Source: Planotetraspora phitsanulokensis
GTDB taxonomy: Bacteria; Actinomycetota; Actinomycetes; Streptosporangiales; Streptosporangiaceae
Assembly (NCBI RefSeq): GCF_016863295.1
Contig: NZ_BOOP01000044.1
Span: 29,545 to 93,544, forward strand
Length of the DNA stretch: 64,000 nucleotides
Direction: 5' to 3'
The notes below the pieces were generated by a model. The model searched no databases. It was not told where the DNA came from and saw nothing but the letters and a program-made list of their open reading frames with translations. Every line of letters starts with the position of its first letter. Position 1 is the first letter of the stretch. This document shows, piece after piece, positions 16,730-26,630 of the stretch. Made by a program: the position numbers and the translations under genes.

Positions 16730-19093
16730 GTGCCCCGTGATGTGGTCGTGCCTGACAGCGCGCGGGCTGGACGCGGGACCGACCCGCGCGACGCCCCCGA
16801 GCCGGCCGATGTGCCCGCTGACGCGGTGCCCGACGCATCGGGGGGCGCGGAAGAGAGACCGGCGCCGGCCGTACGACGGCGGCTGACCCGGTTCGGGGGG
16901 CAATGGGGTGCTATGAATCCGGTGCTGGAGCCGCTGTTCAAGACGGTCCGGGCGACCCATCCCAAGTCCGACCTGCGCCTGATCGAGCGCGCCTACGACA
17001 TGGCCGCCTACCACCACCGCGACCAGAAGCGGAAGAGCGGCGACCCGTACATCACCCACCCGCTGGCCGTGGCGAGCATCCTGGGCGAGCTGGGGACCGA
17101 CGACGAGACCCTGTGCGCCGCCCTGCTGCACGACACCGTCGAGGACACCGCCTACAGCCTCGACGAATTACGAGCCGATTTCGGCGACAACATCGCGCTG
17201 CTCGTCGATGGTGTGACCAAGCTGGACAAGGTCAAGTTCGGTGACGCCGCGCAGGCCGAGACCGTCAGGAAGATGGTCGTCGCGATGTCCCGCGACATCC
17301 GGGTCCTGGTCATCAAGCTCGCCGACCGGCTGCACAACATGCGCACCATGCGGTACATGCCGGAGCACAAGCGGCAGCAGAAGTCCCGGGAGACGCTCGA
17401 GATCTTCGCGCCTCTGGCTCACCGACTTGGCATGAACACCATCAAGTGGGAGCTGGAGGACCTCGCGTTCGCCATGCTCTATCCGAAGCGGTACGACGAG
17501 ATCGCCCGGATGGTGTCGGAACGGGCGCCCAGGCGTGACCTGTTCCTGCAGGAGGTCATCGAGAAGGTCTCCGCGGAGCTGCGCGAGGCCAAGATCAAGG
17601 CGACCGTGCGCGGGCGGCCGAAGCACTACTACTCGATCTACCAGAAGATGATCGCCAAGGACGTGGCGTTCGACGACATCTACGACCTGGTCGGCATCAG
17701 GGTGCTCGTCGACACGGTCCGCGACTGTTACGCGGCACTCGGCACGATCCACGCGCAGTGGCGGCCCGTGCCCGGGCGGTTCAAGGACTACATCGCCATG
17801 CCCAAGTTCAACATGTACCAGTCGTTGCACACGACGGTCATGGGGCCCGAGGGCAAGACGATCGAGCTGCAGATCCGTACGAGGGCGATGCACAACCGCG
17901 CCGAGTACGGCGTGGCCGCCCACTGGAAGTACAAGGAGGAGACGAACGGCTCCGGGCCCGCCAAGGCCAAGCAGGTCAACGACATGGCCTGGTTGCGGCA
18001 GCTGCTCGACTGGCAGAAGGAGACCTCCGACCCGGGTGAGTTCCTGGAGTCGCTGCGCTTCGACCTGTCGGTGTCCGAGGTGTTCGTCTTCACGCCGCGG
18101 GGGCAGGTGATCGCCCTTCCCGAGGGCGCCACGCCCGTGGACTTCGCGTACGCCGTGCACACGGAGGTGGGCCACCGCTGCATCGGCGCCCGTGTGAACG
18201 GGCGGCTGGTGCCGCTGGAGTCCCGGCTCGGCAACGGGGACACGGTCGAGATCTTCACCTCGAAGTCGCCGGACGCGGGGCCGTCCCGTGACTGGCTGAA
18301 GTTCGTCAAGAGCGGCCGAGCCCGGAACAAGATCCGTCAGTGGTTCTCCAAGGAGCGCAGGGAGACCGCGATCGAGGCCGGCAAGGAGGCCATCGGGCGG
18401 GCGATGCGCAAGCAGGGCCTGCCGCTCCAGCGCCTTATGTCCGGCGAGGCGCTTCTCGCCCTCGCCCGCGATCTGCGTTACCCCGACGTGTCGGCGCTGT
18501 ACGCGGCCGTGGGGGAGGGCCACGTCGCGGCCCAGTCCGTCGTTCAGAAGCTCGTACAGGCGCTGGGAGGCGTCGAGGGGGCTGAGGAGGACCTGGCGGA
18601 GGCCGCGGTCCCCACGAGGCTCAAGGGCCGTCCCAGGGGCAACTCGAACGCCGGCGTCATGGTGGCGGGCGACCCGGACGTCTGGGTGCGGCTGTCTCGA
18701 TGTTGCATGCCGGTACCCGGCGACGACATCGTCGGATTTGTCACCCGAGGGCATGGAGTTTCCGTACATCGGACGAACTGTCCGAACGTGGACCAGTTGA
18801 GTGCCCAGGCGGATCGTCTGGTGCAGGTGTCATGGTCGCCGCAGGACGATTCGCTGTTCCTGGTCGCGATCCAGGTGGAGGCGCTGGACAGGCCTCGCCT
18901 GCTGTCCGACGTCACCCGGACGTTGTCGGACCACCACGTGAACATCCTGTCGGCGTCGGTGGCGACCTCCCGGGACCGGGTGGCCGTCAGCAAGTTCACC
19001 TTCGAGATGGGCGACCCCAAGCACCTCGGACACGTCCTCAAGGCCGTCCGGACCATCCAAGGCGTCTACGACGTCTACCGCGTCACCAACTGA
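16730..19093 (+). CDS. relA: Bifunctional (p)ppGpp synthetase/hydrolase (RelA/SpoT)
   Basis: A 787-aa long RSH enzyme of the stringent response. Domain order: a variable N-terminal extension (1-60), an HD hydrolase with His110 and H134-D135 in LLHDTVEDT, a synthetase domain with [13 protein letters not shown] and [11 protein letters not shown], a TGS domain ([21 protein letters not shown]), a Cys-containing CCMPVPGDD region and a C-terminal ACT domain. Both catalytic halves look intact. The GTG start has GGAG upstream. An internal ATG at 16913 marks where family similarity begins and is an alternative start. Confidence 0.95.
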   Translation: MPRDVVVPDSARAGRGTDPRDAPEPADVPADAVPDASGGAEERPAPAVRRRLTRFGGQWGAMNPVLEPLFKTVRATHPKSDLRLIERAYDMAAYHHRDQKRKSGDPYITHPLAVASILGELGTDDETLCAALLHDTVEDTAYSLDELRADFGDNIALLVDGVTKLDKVKFGDAAQAETVRKMVVAMSRDIRVLVIKLADRLHNMRTMRYMPEHKRQQKSRETLEIFAPLAHRLGMNTIKWELEDLAFAMLYPKRYDEIARMVSERAPRRDLFLQEVIEKVSAELREAKIKATVRGRPKHYYSIYQKMIAKDVAFDDIYDLVGIRVLVDTVRDCYAALGTIHAQWRPVPGRFKDYIAMPKFNMYQSLHTTVMGPEGKTIELQIRTRAMHNRAEYGVAAHWKYKEETNGSGPAKAKQVNDMAWLRQLLDWQKETSDPGEFLESLRFDLSVSEVFVFTPRGQVIALPEGATPVDFAYAVHTEVGHRCIGARVNGRLVPLESRLGNGDTVEIFTSKSPDAGPSRDWLKFVKSGRARNKIRQWFSKERRETAIEAGKEAIGRAMRKQGLPLQRLMSGEALLALARDLRYPDVSALYAAVGEGHVAAQSVVQKLVQALGGVEGAEEDLAEAAVPTRLKGRPRGNSNAGVMVAGDPDVWVRLSRCCMPVPGDDIVGFVTRGHGVSVHRTNCPNVDQLSAQADRLVQVSWSPQDDSLFLVAIQVEALDRPRLLSDVTRTLSDHHVNILSASVATSRDRVAVSKFTFEMGDPKHLGHVLKAVRTIQGVYDVYRVTN

Positions 19094-19115
19094 CCCCCTC
19101 GGCTTGTGCTTGTAG

Positions 19116-19127
19116 GTGATCATGCAC
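19116..19127 (+). repeat. 53-bp-family repeat, isolated head sequence (locus 2)
   Basis: GTGATCATGCAC lies 22 nt after the relA stop, followed by TGCGGACGTACGCAGGTC. Only the head of the unit is conserved. Confidence 0.5.
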
Positions 19128-19365
19128 TGCGGACGTACGCAGGTCGTTGAGGTGATGCTCAGTCCGTACGTGGGGTCGTTGCGCGAGCCTGGTCGGCGTG
19201 GTGCCGCCGCGACATCAGGGCAGGCGACCGATGGCGGCACTCGGGCTGTGAGGTCTATGGCCACAGTGGCGACGATCCGTGGCAAGCCGTCTTGGGTGGC
19301 CGAGTCCTGATGCAGGACTGGCGATCTCGCTTGAGCGCTCCCATGCACGTTGCGGCCGTCCCCCC

Positions 19366-19540
19366 GTGCATGATCACGAAAGACGTAACCGCAGGTCAAC
19401 GGTGGTTACGTCGAAAGTGTTCATGATCACAAACCGGGGGAGGCCGGCTCGTGACACCTTTACACGAACCCGGGCATGATCACACCCAAGGTCGGAGCAG
19501 GTCAGCGGCACCTTCTCCGAACTTGGGTGTGATCACGCAC
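19366..19540. repeat. 53-bp-family repeat array, locus 2
   Basis: Three inverted-orientation heads end at 19377, 19430 and 19483 (spacing exactly 53 bp each) and one forward head starts at 19529. The 19377-19430 interval holds a 9-bp inverted repeat GACGTAACC (19382-19390)/GGTTACGTC (19404-19412). The 19477-19535 interval is a 21-bp stem with one mismatch and a 17-nt loop. CAGGTCA, the reverse of the CTGACCTG block, lies in both loops. Confidence 0.8.
19477..19535. terminator. Long palindrome, possible bidirectional terminator of relA and DUF349 gene
   Basis: The left arm 19477-19497 and right arm 19515-19535 pair over 21 positions with one mismatch; they begin and end with TGATCA. It lies 22 nt from the stop of the leftward DUF349 gene. 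There is no T tract, which is common for actinobacterial terminators. Confidence 0.5.
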
Positions 19541-19556
19541 AAACGGGGCGTCGTCG

Positions 19557-20786
19557 TCAGGAGAACTCGGCCAGGGTGCGCTCGGCTTCCTCGAGCCAGG
19601 AACGCCGGGCGGCCAGAGCTTCCTCGGCCTCCTTGACGTCCTTGTCCCTGCCGCCGGCCCGGGCCTTGGACAGGCGCGTCTCGAGCTGCTCGATCGAGCG
19701 GCGGAGCTGGTTGACCGTGTCCTGGGCGCGAGCGCGGGCTTCGGGGTTCGAGCGCTTCCACTCGTTCTCCTCGGCCTTGCGGACGGCGTCCTCGACGCGG
19801 CGCAGGCCGCCCTCGAGCTTGTCCCGCATCTCTCGCGGCACAGGTCCGGCGGCTTCCCAGCGCTCCAGGAGGTTCCGGAACGCGCTGCGGGCCGTACGGG
19901 CGTCGGTGACGGGCAGGAGCCGCTCGGCCTCGACCAGCAGGGCCTCCTTGACCTCCGCGTTGGCCGCGAACGACGCGTCGCGCTCGGCGAAGACCGCCGA
20001 CCTCGCGTGGAAGAACTGGTCCTGGGCGGCCTTGAACCGGCCCCAGAGCTCGTCCTCGGCCTCGCGGGAGGCGCGCCCGGCGGCCTTCCACTGCCGCATC
20101 AGCTCGCGGTAGGCCGCTGCCGTCGCGTTCCAGTCGGTCGAGGACGCCAGCGTCTCGGCCTCCGTGACGATCCGCTCCTTGGAGCTGCGGATGGCGTCGC
20201 GCTGCTCGTCGAGGGACGAGAAGTAGGCCTTGCGCCGCTTCGCGAAAGCCGTACGGGCGGCGGACAGGCGCTTCCACAGGGTGGCCTCGGTCGCCCGGTC
20301 GATGCGCTCGGCGGCCTTCCACTCGTCGATGAGCTGCCGTAGGCGCTCGCCGCCGGACTTCCAGTGCGTGGCGTCCTCGGCGATGCGCTCGGCCTCGGCG
20401 ACGATCCGCTCCTTGGTCTCCCGGGCCTGGACGCGAGCCTGGTCGCGGGCGGCCCTGACCTCCTCCCGGCGCTTGCCGACGATCTCGGTCAGCGCCGCGA
20501 GGCGGTCCTGGAGGGACGCGAGGTCGCCGATGGCGTGCGCCTCCGCGACCGCCTCCCGCAGCTTCGCGATGTTCGACTCGGCCTGAGCGGGCGCCAGGTC
20601 GGTGCCCTTCACCCGCTGCTCCAGAAGCTGGACCTGCCCGGCTAGCTCGTCGAACTTCCGGCGGTAGTAGGCCAGAGCCTCTTCAGGCTCGCCGGCCTGC
20701 CAGGACCCGACGGCCCGTTCTCCCTCAGCCGTACGCACGTAGACGGTGCCGTCAGCGTCTACCCGGCCCCACGGGTCGGTGGTCAC
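19557..20786 (-). CDS. DUF349 domain-containing protein
   Basis: A 409-aa, almost entirely helical, highly charged protein made of repeated DUF349 units (WxxAxxxR/DRATEATLWKRLSAARTAF; ASREAEDELWGRFKAAQDQF). The N-terminal DPWGRVDADGTVYVRT motif is conserved in the actinobacterial orthologues. The function is unknown; coiled-coil character suggests a structural or scaffolding role. Start GTG at 20786 is chosen because GGGAGG lies 5 nt upstream; the open frame runs five codons further. It is next to the cyclophilin gene, as in Streptomyces. Confidence 0.88.
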   Translation of the reverse strand: MTTDPWGRVDADGTVYVRTAEGERAVGSWQAGEPEEALAYYRRKFDELAGQVQLLEQRVKGTDLAPAQAESNIAKLREAVAEAHAIGDLASLQDRLAALTEIVGKRREEVRAARDQARVQARETKERIVAEAERIAEDATHWKSGGERLRQLIDEWKAAERIDRATEATLWKRLSAARTAFAKRRKAYFSSLDEQRDAIRSSKERIVTEAETLASSTDWNATAAAYRELMRQWKAAGRASREAEDELWGRFKAAQDQFFHARSAVFAERDASFAANAEVKEALLVEAERLLPVTDARTARSAFRNLLERWEAAGPVPREMRDKLEGGLRRVEDAVRKAEENEWKRSNPEARARAQDTVNQLRRSIEQLETRLSKARAGGRDKDVKEAEEALAARRSWLEEAERTLAEFS

Positions 20787-20846
20787 CGCGTCCTCCCGCA
20801 CTTGAATCAGCCCTCCAGGGCCCGAAATGCCCTTGGTTGTATTACG

Positions 20847-21710
20847 TCAGCTCTTGCCCGTGATTGTCACGTCTTTGATTTCCACGGGCTGCTTGGGAGC
20901 GCCCGTGCCGTCACCCGTACCGCCGGGAAGTATGCCCTGCTTGGCGACCTTATCGAGGATTTCTAGTCCTTTTGTTACGGTACCGAAGGGTGTGTAGGCG
21001 GCGTTCAGCCCCGTGTCGCCGAACACGATGAAGAACTGGCTCCCGTTGGTGTTGGGGCCGCTGTTGGCCATGGCCAGCACGCCACGCGAGTACTTGGCGC
21101 CCTCGAGGTTCTCGTCGACGAACCGGTAGCCGGGGCCGCCCTGGCCATCCGTCGGGTTCTTGCCGTCGGCCTTGGCGAGCGGGTCGCCGCACTGCAGGAT
21201 CGGGAAGTCCGTCCCCAGCCGGTGGCACTTGCTGTCCTTGAAGTAGTTCTTGGAGGCCAGGTACCGGAACGAGCCCACCGTGCACGGCGCCTTGGCCGCG
21301 TCCAGCTTCGCGACGATGTCGCCGAGGTTGGTCTTGATGGTCATCGTGGCCGCGGCGGTGCTGACCTTGGCGGGCGGCAGGCCGACGTCCTTGACCTGAC
21401 CGCTGCCGGGGTCGGCGACGTAGCCGCAGGTTCCGGTCGCCGGGTCGTACGCCTTGGGCTCGGCGGCGGCTGCGGCGTCCGTGGCGGGAGCGCTCGCGGA
21501 CGGCGCCGCGGACGCGGTCGCGACATCACCGTCGGTTCCGCCTAGGAGCGCGATCGCGGCCACGATGCCGCCGATCACGACCACGACGGCCGTGCTGGTC
21601 CCCAAGATCGCGACACGACGCGCCCGTTGCTGGCGCTCCGCCCGCGACTGCATCTGCCGCTGGTGGTGCTCGCGGGCCAGCTGCCTCTGACGGTCCTTGC
21701 CGGTGACCAC
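20847..21710 (-). CDS. Membrane-anchored cyclophilin-type peptidyl-prolyl isomerase
   Basis: A 287-aa protein with a basic N-terminus (RQRQLAREHHQRQMQ), one membrane helix at about residues 33-57, an Ala/Pro/Ser linker, and an extracytoplasmic cyclophilin domain from about residue 120 (TNLGDIVAKLD, NGSQFFIVFGDT, YTPFGTVTKGLEILDKVA). It probably assists folding of exported proteins. The canonical catalytic FHR motif is replaced by CHRLGTDF, so activity may be altered, though the Arg is kept. The GTG start has GGGAGG 5 nt upstream. Confidence 0.88.
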   Translation of the reverse strand: MVTGKDRQRQLAREHHQRQMQSRAERQQRARRVAILGTSTAVVVVIGGIVAAIALLGGTDGDVATASAAPSASAPATDAAAAAEPKAYDPATGTCGYVADPGSGQVKDVGLPPAKVSTAAATMTIKTNLGDIVAKLDAAKAPCTVGSFRYLASKNYFKDSKCHRLGTDFPILQCGDPLAKADGKNPTDGQGGPGYRFVDENLEGAKYSRGVLAMANSGPNTNGSQFFIVFGDTGLNAAYTPFGTVTKGLEILDKVAKQGILPGGTGDGTGAPKQPVEIKDVTITGKS

Positions 21711-21981
21711 TGCGTCCTCCCGAACTGCCTGGTTCCGTTGGTCGCCTCGTCGGATGCCGGTCCGCCCCGAGCGCCGCCGTACGTGGTGACGGAAGATCTC
21801 CGCGAACGGCGCGTCGCTCTATGGCATCCGGCTCGACTGCTCCAAGAATGACTATTGAGGTGGGCGAATCGTATCGGCACACGGGTATTGGTTCGCAGCC
21901 CGCCGACCCGCACCGGTACCCTTCGGTTACATTCGCTCGCGTAATCCTTGATACATCGTCACGAGACGTAGAGGCGCTTCC

Positions 21982-22683
21982 GTGCTCGTCGCCGGGTTTC
22001 CCGCAGGGTCCTTCCAGACCAACTGCTATGTCGTCGCTCCCGCCCCAGGCGAGGAGTGCGTCGTCGTCGACCCTGGTCAGGACGCGGTGGACGGCCTCGA
22101 CGAACTGCTCCGGGAGCACCGGCTGAAGCCCGTGGCCGTGTTGCTGACCCACGGGCATCTCGACCACGTCTGGTCGGTGGCCCCGGTCTGCGGCGCGCAT
22201 GACATCCCCGCGTGGATCCACCCGGAGGACCGCGAGCTGTTGTCGGACCCCGGCAAGGGATTGTCGGCTCAGGCGAGTCAGGTGTTCGGCGGGCTGCGGT
22301 TCAGCGAGCCCGACGAGGTCAGGGAGCTGTCCGACGGGGCCACCCTGCGGCTCGCCGGTCTGGACATCACGGTCGACCACGCCCCCGGGCATACCAGGGG
22401 GTCGGTGACGTTCAGGACGCCCCTGAAGGGTACGGATCCCGCGGAGGACGCGGAGGTCCTGTTCTCGGGAGACCTGCTGTTCGCCGGCTCCATCGGCCGC
22501 ACCGATCTCCCGGGCGGCGACTATGCGACGATCCTCGGCAGCCTCGCCAAAACGCTGACGCTGCCGGACGAGACGCTGGTCCTGCCCGGTCACGGACCAC
22601 AGACGACGATCGGCCGCGAGAGGGCCACCAACCCCTTTCTCAGGGAAGTGGTGCCGCCCAGCGGCCCTAGCAGGGGACTGTAA
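21982..22683 (+). CDS. MBL-fold metallohydrolase (glyoxalase II-like)
   Basis: A 233-aa metallo-beta-lactamase-fold hydrolase. The zinc motif T-H57-G-H59-L-D61-H62 is intact, as are the later ligands in APGHTRGS and FSGDLLF and the C-terminal [12 protein letters not shown]. The substrate is probably a thioester such as a glyoxalase product, by family resemblance only. It overlaps hisS by one base (TAATG), so it is co-translated with hisS-aspS. Confidence 0.87.
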   Translation: MLVAGFPAGSFQTNCYVVAPAPGEECVVVDPGQDAVDGLDELLREHRLKPVAVLLTHGHLDHVWSVAPVCGAHDIPAWIHPEDRELLSDPGKGLSAQASQVFGGLRFSEPDEVRELSDGATLRLAGLDITVDHAPGHTRGSVTFRTPLKGTDPAEDAEVLFSGDLLFAGSIGRTDLPGGDYATILGSLAKTLTLPDETLVLPGHGPQTTIGRERATNPFLREVVPPSGPSRGL

Positions 22684-23939
22684 TGAGTTTTCAGGCGCCC
22701 AAGGGCACCTTCGACTGGATGCCGCCGCGCTCGGAGTGGGCGCTCATCGTGCGCGACGCACTCAGCGCGCCCGCCCGCCGCGCGGGCTACGGGTACATCG
22801 AGACGCCGGCCTTCGAGGACACCGGTCTGTTCTCGCGGGGAGTCGGCGAGTCGACCGACATCGTGACCAAGGAGATGTACACCTTCCAGAGCAAGGGCGG
22901 GCAGTCCCTGACGCTGCGCCCCGAGGGCACGGCCAGCGTCATGCGCGCCGTCCTCGAGCACGGCCTGTACGGCGGAGCCCTTCCGATCAAGCTCTGGTAC
23001 TCCGGCAGCTACTTCCGCTACGAGAAGGCGCAGGCCGGCCGTTACCGGCACTTCTCGCAGGTGGGCGCGGAGGCGCTCGGCGCGGAGGACCCGGCGCTCG
23101 ACGCGGAGCTGATCGTGCTGGCCTGCGACGGGTACGCCTCTCTCGGCCTCAAGAACGTGCGGCTGCTGATCAACTCGCTCGGCTGCAAGGAGTGCCGTCC
23201 CGCCTACCGGGCCGCGCTGCAGGACTTCCTGCGCGGGCTCGACCTCGACGAGGCCACCCGGCAGCGCATCGAGATCAACCCGTTGCGGGTCCTCGACGAC
23301 AAGCGCCCGGAGGTCCAGGCGCAGCTGGTGAACGCGCCCCTCGTGACCGACCACCTGTGCGGGGCCTGCAAGGCCTACCACGAGGAGGTCCGCACCCTGC
23401 TCACCGGCGCCGGACTCACCTACACCGACGATCCGCGGCTGGTCCGAGGGCTCGACTACTACACGCGGACGACCTTCGAGTTCGTGCACGACGGGCTCGG
23501 CGCGCAGTCCGCGGTCGGCGGCGGCGGGCGTTACGACGGCCTGAGCGAGATGATCGGCGGCCCCACGCTGCCCGGCGTCGGCTGGGCGCTCGGCGTCGAC
23601 CGCACGGTCCTCGCGATGGAGGCGGAAGGGCTGCTCACCGAGCGTCCGGGGCACGTCGAGGTCTTCGCCGTCCCCCTGGGCGAGGAGGCCAGGCGCCGGA
23701 TCTTCTCGCTGGTCGCGCAGTTGCGCAGAGACGGCGTGGCGGTCGACATGTCCTTCGGCGGCCGGGGCGTCAAGGGCGCCATGAAGGCCGCCGACCGCAG
23801 TGGTGCCCGTTTCGCCCTGATCCTGGGTGAGCGGGACATCGAGGCGGAAGCCGTACAACTGAAAGACCTGACAACAGGTGAGCAGACCGCGGTGCCGTTG
23901 GCCGAGGTCGTCGACGTTTTGAAGGGGAAACTCTCGTGA
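22683..23939 (+). CDS. hisS: Histidyl-tRNA synthetase
   Basis: A class II synthetase of 418 aa. Motif 2 ([21 protein letters not shown]), the histidine loop [15 protein letters not shown], motif 3 ([12 protein letters not shown]) and the C-terminal anticodon-binding domain are all present. It lies in an MBL hydrolase-hisS-aspS operon with overlaps at each junction. Confidence 0.97.
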   Translation: MSFQAPKGTFDWMPPRSEWALIVRDALSAPARRAGYGYIETPAFEDTGLFSRGVGESTDIVTKEMYTFQSKGGQSLTLRPEGTASVMRAVLEHGLYGGALPIKLWYSGSYFRYEKAQAGRYRHFSQVGAEALGAEDPALDAELIVLACDGYASLGLKNVRLLINSLGCKECRPAYRAALQDFLRGLDLDEATRQRIEINPLRVLDDKRPEVQAQLVNAPLVTDHLCGACKAYHEEVRTLLTGAGLTYTDDPRLVRGLDYYTRTTFEFVHDGLGAQSAVGGGGRYDGLSEMIGGPTLPGVGWALGVDRTVLAMEAEGLLTERPGHVEVFAVPLGEEARRRIFSLVAQLRRDGVAVDMSFGGRGVKGAMKAADRSGARFALILGERDIEAEAVQLKDLTTGEQTAVPLAEVVDVLKGKLS

Positions 23940-25693
23940 TCCGCACTCACGAAGCAGGGACGCTTCGTAAGGAGCAGGCAGGCCAGCAGGTGACGCTGGC
24001 GGGGTGGGTGGCGCGCCGGCGCGACCACGGCGGGGTGGTGTTCATCGACGTGCGTGACGCGTCGGGCTCCGCCCAGGTGGTCTTCCGCGAGGAGGATCAC
24101 GCCCACGACCTGCGCTCGGAGTACTGCGTCAAGGTCACGGGCGAGGTCCGCGTGCGGCCGGAGGGCAATGAGAACCCCGACCTGCCGACAGGTGAGATCG
24201 AGGTCGTCGCCTCCGAGGTCGAGGTGCTCAGCGAGGCGGCGCCCCTGCCGTTCCCCATCGAGGGAGGCACGGAGGTGTCGGAGGAGGCGCGGCTGAAGTA
24301 CCGCTACCTCGACATCAGGCGCCAGCAGATCGCCCAGTCGCTGCGGATCCGGTCTCAGGCCACCTACCTGGCCAACGAGGTCATGCGCGACCGCGGCTTC
24401 GTGTACGTCGAGACGCCGAACCTCACGCGCTCCACGCCCGAAGGCGCCCGCGACTTCCTCGTGCCCGTACGGCTCCAGCCGGGCAACTGGTACGCCCTGC
24501 CCCAGTCGCCCCAGCTGTTCAAGCAGCTCCTGATGGTGTCCGGCCTGGAGCGGTACTACCAGCTCGCCCGGTGTTTCCGCGACGAGGACCTGCGTGCCGA
24601 CCGGCAGCCCGAGTTCACCCAGATCGACATCGAGATGTCGTTCGTCGACCAGGACGACGTGATCGAGCTCGGCGAGGCGCTGATCGGGCGCATCTGGAAG
24701 GAGACCGTCGGCTACGACCTGCCGTCCCCGCTGCCGCGGATGACGTACGCCGACGCCATGGCCAGGTACGGCTCGGACAAGCCGGACCTCCGCTTCGGTG
24801 TCGAGCTCGTCGACCTGACCGAGTACTTCTCGGACACCACATTCCGTGTCTTCCAGGCGCCGTACGTCGGTGCGGTCGTCATGCCGGGCGGCGCGTCGCA
24901 GACCCGCAAGGAGCTGGACGGCTGGCAGGACTGGGCCAAGGCGCGCGGCGCCCGCGGCCTGGCCTACGTCCTGGTCCAGGAGGACGGTCTGGGCGGACCC
25001 GTCGCCAAGAACCTGTCGGAGAAGGAGCTCGCAGGCCTGGCGGAGGCGACCGGGGCCAAGCCCGGCGACGCGATCTTCTTCGCCGCCGGTGCGCGTGGTC
25101 CCTCGCGTGAGCTGCTCGGCGCGGCCCGGCTGGAGATCGGCCGCCGCTGTGACCTGATCGACAACTCCCAGTGGTCCTTCCTCTGGGTCGTCGACGCCCC
25201 GATGTTCGAGCCCGTCGTCGACGAGGTCGGCCGCGAGACCGGCTGGACCGCCGTCCACCACCCCTTCACCGGGCCGAAGCCCGAGTGGGCGGACAACTTC
25301 CAGGACCACCCGGGCGAGGCGCTCGCCTACGCGTACGACATGGTCTGCAACGGCATGGAGATCGGCGGCGGCTCGATCCGTATCCACCGGGCCGAGATGC
25401 AGCAGCGGGTCTTCGACGTGCTGGGCATCTCCAAAGAAGAGGCCGAGAGCAAGTTCGGCTTCCTGCTGGAGGCGTTCAAGTACGGCCCGCCGCCGCACGG
25501 AGGCATCGCCTACGGCTGGGACCGGATCTGCATGCTGCTCGCGGGCGGCGAGTCGATCCGGGACGTCATCGCCTTCCCGAAGACCGCGTCGGGCTTCGAC
25601 CCGCTGACCAGCGCTCCGACGCCCATCACGGGCGCGCAGCGCAAGGAGGCGGGCGTGGACGCCAAGCAGAAGGAAGCCAAGCCGGCCACGTGA
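23936..25693 (+). CDS. aspS: Aspartyl-tRNA synthetase (bacterial type)
   Basis: A 585-aa class II synthetase with an N-terminal OB-fold anticodon domain, motif 2 ([19 protein letters not shown]), the bacterial GAD insertion domain (about residues 310-410) and motif 3 ([13 protein letters not shown]). GTG overlaps the hisS stop. Whether it also charges tRNA-Asn cannot be told here. It is followed by a long repeat array. Confidence 0.97.
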   Translation: MIRTHEAGTLRKEQAGQQVTLAGWVARRRDHGGVVFIDVRDASGSAQVVFREEDHAHDLRSEYCVKVTGEVRVRPEGNENPDLPTGEIEVVASEVEVLSEAAPLPFPIEGGTEVSEEARLKYRYLDIRRQQIAQSLRIRSQATYLANEVMRDRGFVYVETPNLTRSTPEGARDFLVPVRLQPGNWYALPQSPQLFKQLLMVSGLERYYQLARCFRDEDLRADRQPEFTQIDIEMSFVDQDDVIELGEALIGRIWKETVGYDLPSPLPRMTYADAMARYGSDKPDLRFGVELVDLTEYFSDTTFRVFQAPYVGAVVMPGGASQTRKELDGWQDWAKARGARGLAYVLVQEDGLGGPVAKNLSEKELAGLAEATGAKPGDAIFFAAGARGPSRELLGAARLEIGRRCDLIDNSQWSFLWVVDAPMFEPVVDEVGRETGWTAVHHPFTGPKPEWADNFQDHPGEALAYAYDMVCNGMEIGGGSIRIHRAEMQQRVFDVLGISKEEAESKFGFLLEAFKYGPPPHGGIAYGWDRICMLLAGGESIRDVIAFPKTASGFDPLTSAPTPITGAQRKEAGVDAKQKEAKPAT

Positions 25694-25706
25694 CCCCTGC
25701 CTGCGC

Positions 25707-26002
25707 GTGATCATGCACAGGCTCGTGGACGTGTGCGCTGACGTGTGCCAACGCGCGGCGTGATCATGCGTAGGTTCGCGGATCTCCTCCCTGACCTGCG
25801 GCGATGCCGTACGTGATCATGCGCGGATTCGGAAGTAGGCAGGTCTGCCTTGGGCGACGCCGTACGTGATCTGGCAATTCTGATTGCCGGATCACGTACG
25901 GCGAAGACGCATGTGGGAGGCCTTTCCGCCGAACCCGCGCATGATCACGATCCGGGGTGGGGCAGGTCAGGGCCCGCATTTCCCGAGGGTGTGCATGATC
26001 AC
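25707..26002. repeat. 53-bp-family repeat array, locus 3, with mirror symmetry
   Basis: Forward units start at 25707, 25760, 25813 and 25866 (period exactly 53). Inverted units end at 25895, 25948 and 26002 (53 and 54). The two halves meet in the palindrome 25859-25902. Heads read GTGATCATGC(A/G), and TTCG or TCG follows at position 17-19. CTGACCTG or its variants lie near position 31-38, clearest in the 25760 unit and the inverted unit ending at 26002. This is the largest and most regular array in the window. Confidence 0.85.
25859..25902. terminator. 20-bp stem palindrome at the centre of the array; possible aspS terminator
   Basis: The left arm 25859-25878 and right arm 25883-25902 pair over 20 positions, with a single T-G wobble, around a TCTG tetraloop. 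The arms begin and end with GCCGTACGTGATC / GATCACGTACGGC. Its strength as RNA hairpin is high, but no T tract follows. Confidence 0.55.
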
Positions 26003-26137
26003 GCGGGGTGGGGGAGTGGGGGAATCTGAGAAATTCGGGATGACTTGGGGTCTTGGGAGAACCTCTTGGCGCTGGAATCCGTATGAGAGTGCAGCGAGAG
26101 TGAAGTCACGCTTGGATCCAGTTCAGGAGCGATGCAC

Positions 26138-26614
26138 ATGTTCGACGAGATACTCGGTCTCCCCGCCCACCCTCTGATCATCCACGCGGCGGTGGTCTTC
26201 ACCCCACTGCTCGTGCTGCTGGGTATCGCTTACGTCGTTCTCCCGGCCTTCCGAGGGAAGCTCGACTGGGCCCTCGTCGTGAGCGCCGTCGCCGCCCCGC
26301 TGGCCGTGTTCTCCGCCAGGGAGAGCGGGGAGGCCCTCGAGGCGCGCCTGTTCAAGGGCCAGATCCCGCAGCCCGTTCTGGACCACTCGAGCTTCGCCAG
26401 CCCCCTGCTGTACTCCACGATCGGGCTCGGCGTCGTGGCGCTGGTGCTCGTCTACCTGACGCGTCCCCACCGCGAGCCGGGGACGGCGCCCGCCGGCTCG
26501 GCCAGGGTCGTCAGCCTCGTCCTGTCCGTCGCGACGGTCGTGCTGGCGCTCGTCGTCGCCTACTACGTGTTCCGGGCCGGCGACAGCGGCGCGAGGGCGG
26601 TCTGGGCGTACTGA
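26138..26614 (+). CDS. DUF2231 family four-helix membrane protein
   Basis: A 158-aa membrane protein opening MFDEILGLPAHPLIIHAAVV, the DUF2231 signature, with four predicted helices. The conserved HPLIIH His residues suggest metal or haem binding in the family, but no function is established. ATG at 26138 sits 8 nt from AGGAG, a better spacing than the in-frame ATG at 26132. Confidence 0.82.
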   Translation: MFDEILGLPAHPLIIHAAVVFTPLLVLLGIAYVVLPAFRGKLDWALVVSAVAAPLAVFSARESGEALEARLFKGQIPQPVLDHSSFASPLLYSTIGLGVVALVLVYLTRPHREPGTAPAGSARVVSLVLSVATVVLALVVAYYVFRAGDSGARAVWAY

Positions 26615-26617
26615 CGG

Positions 26618-26630
26618 TAGTCTCGGCGTT
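26618..26630 (+). promoter_or_regulatory. Probable -10 box for a leaderless rarA mRNA
   Basis: TAGTCT (26618-26623) lies 7 nt before the GTG of rarA, with no ribosome binding site between; it overlaps the end region of the preceding gene. Confidence 0.45.

Larger units (their letters stand above)
19094..19556. other. 463-bp convergent intergenic region between relA and the DUF349 gene
   Basis: Repeat units of the 53-bp family occupy 19116-19127 and 19366-19540 (listed separately). The middle (19128-19365) shows no recognisable gene; a short frame 19116-19310 has no family resemblance. A small perfect hairpin AGTCCTG-atg-CAGGACT lies near 19302-19318. Confidence 0.5.
25694..26137. other. 444-bp intergenic region largely filled by a symmetric repeat array
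   Basis: From 14 nt after the aspS stop to about 26002 the region consists of 53-bp-family repeats. The remaining 135 bp before the DUF2231 gene hold no recognised gene. AGGAG lies 8 nt before the chosen start at 26138. Confidence 0.6.

Noticed and set aside
16504..16740. A 78-codon frame with 8-residue repeats before relA
   Set aside because: It follows from the 24-bp period of the tandem repeat; there is no ribosome binding site and it runs through the relA promoter.
19116..19310. Possible small gene or transposase remnant downstream of relA
   Set aside because: The 64-codon frame starts inside a repeat head, has no family resemblance and no ribosome binding site.
25707..26002. CRISPR array
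   Set aside because: The repeat arrays look CRISPR-like in period, but only a short head is constant, orientation flips within an array, the supposed spacers share the CTGACCTG block, and no cas genes are present.
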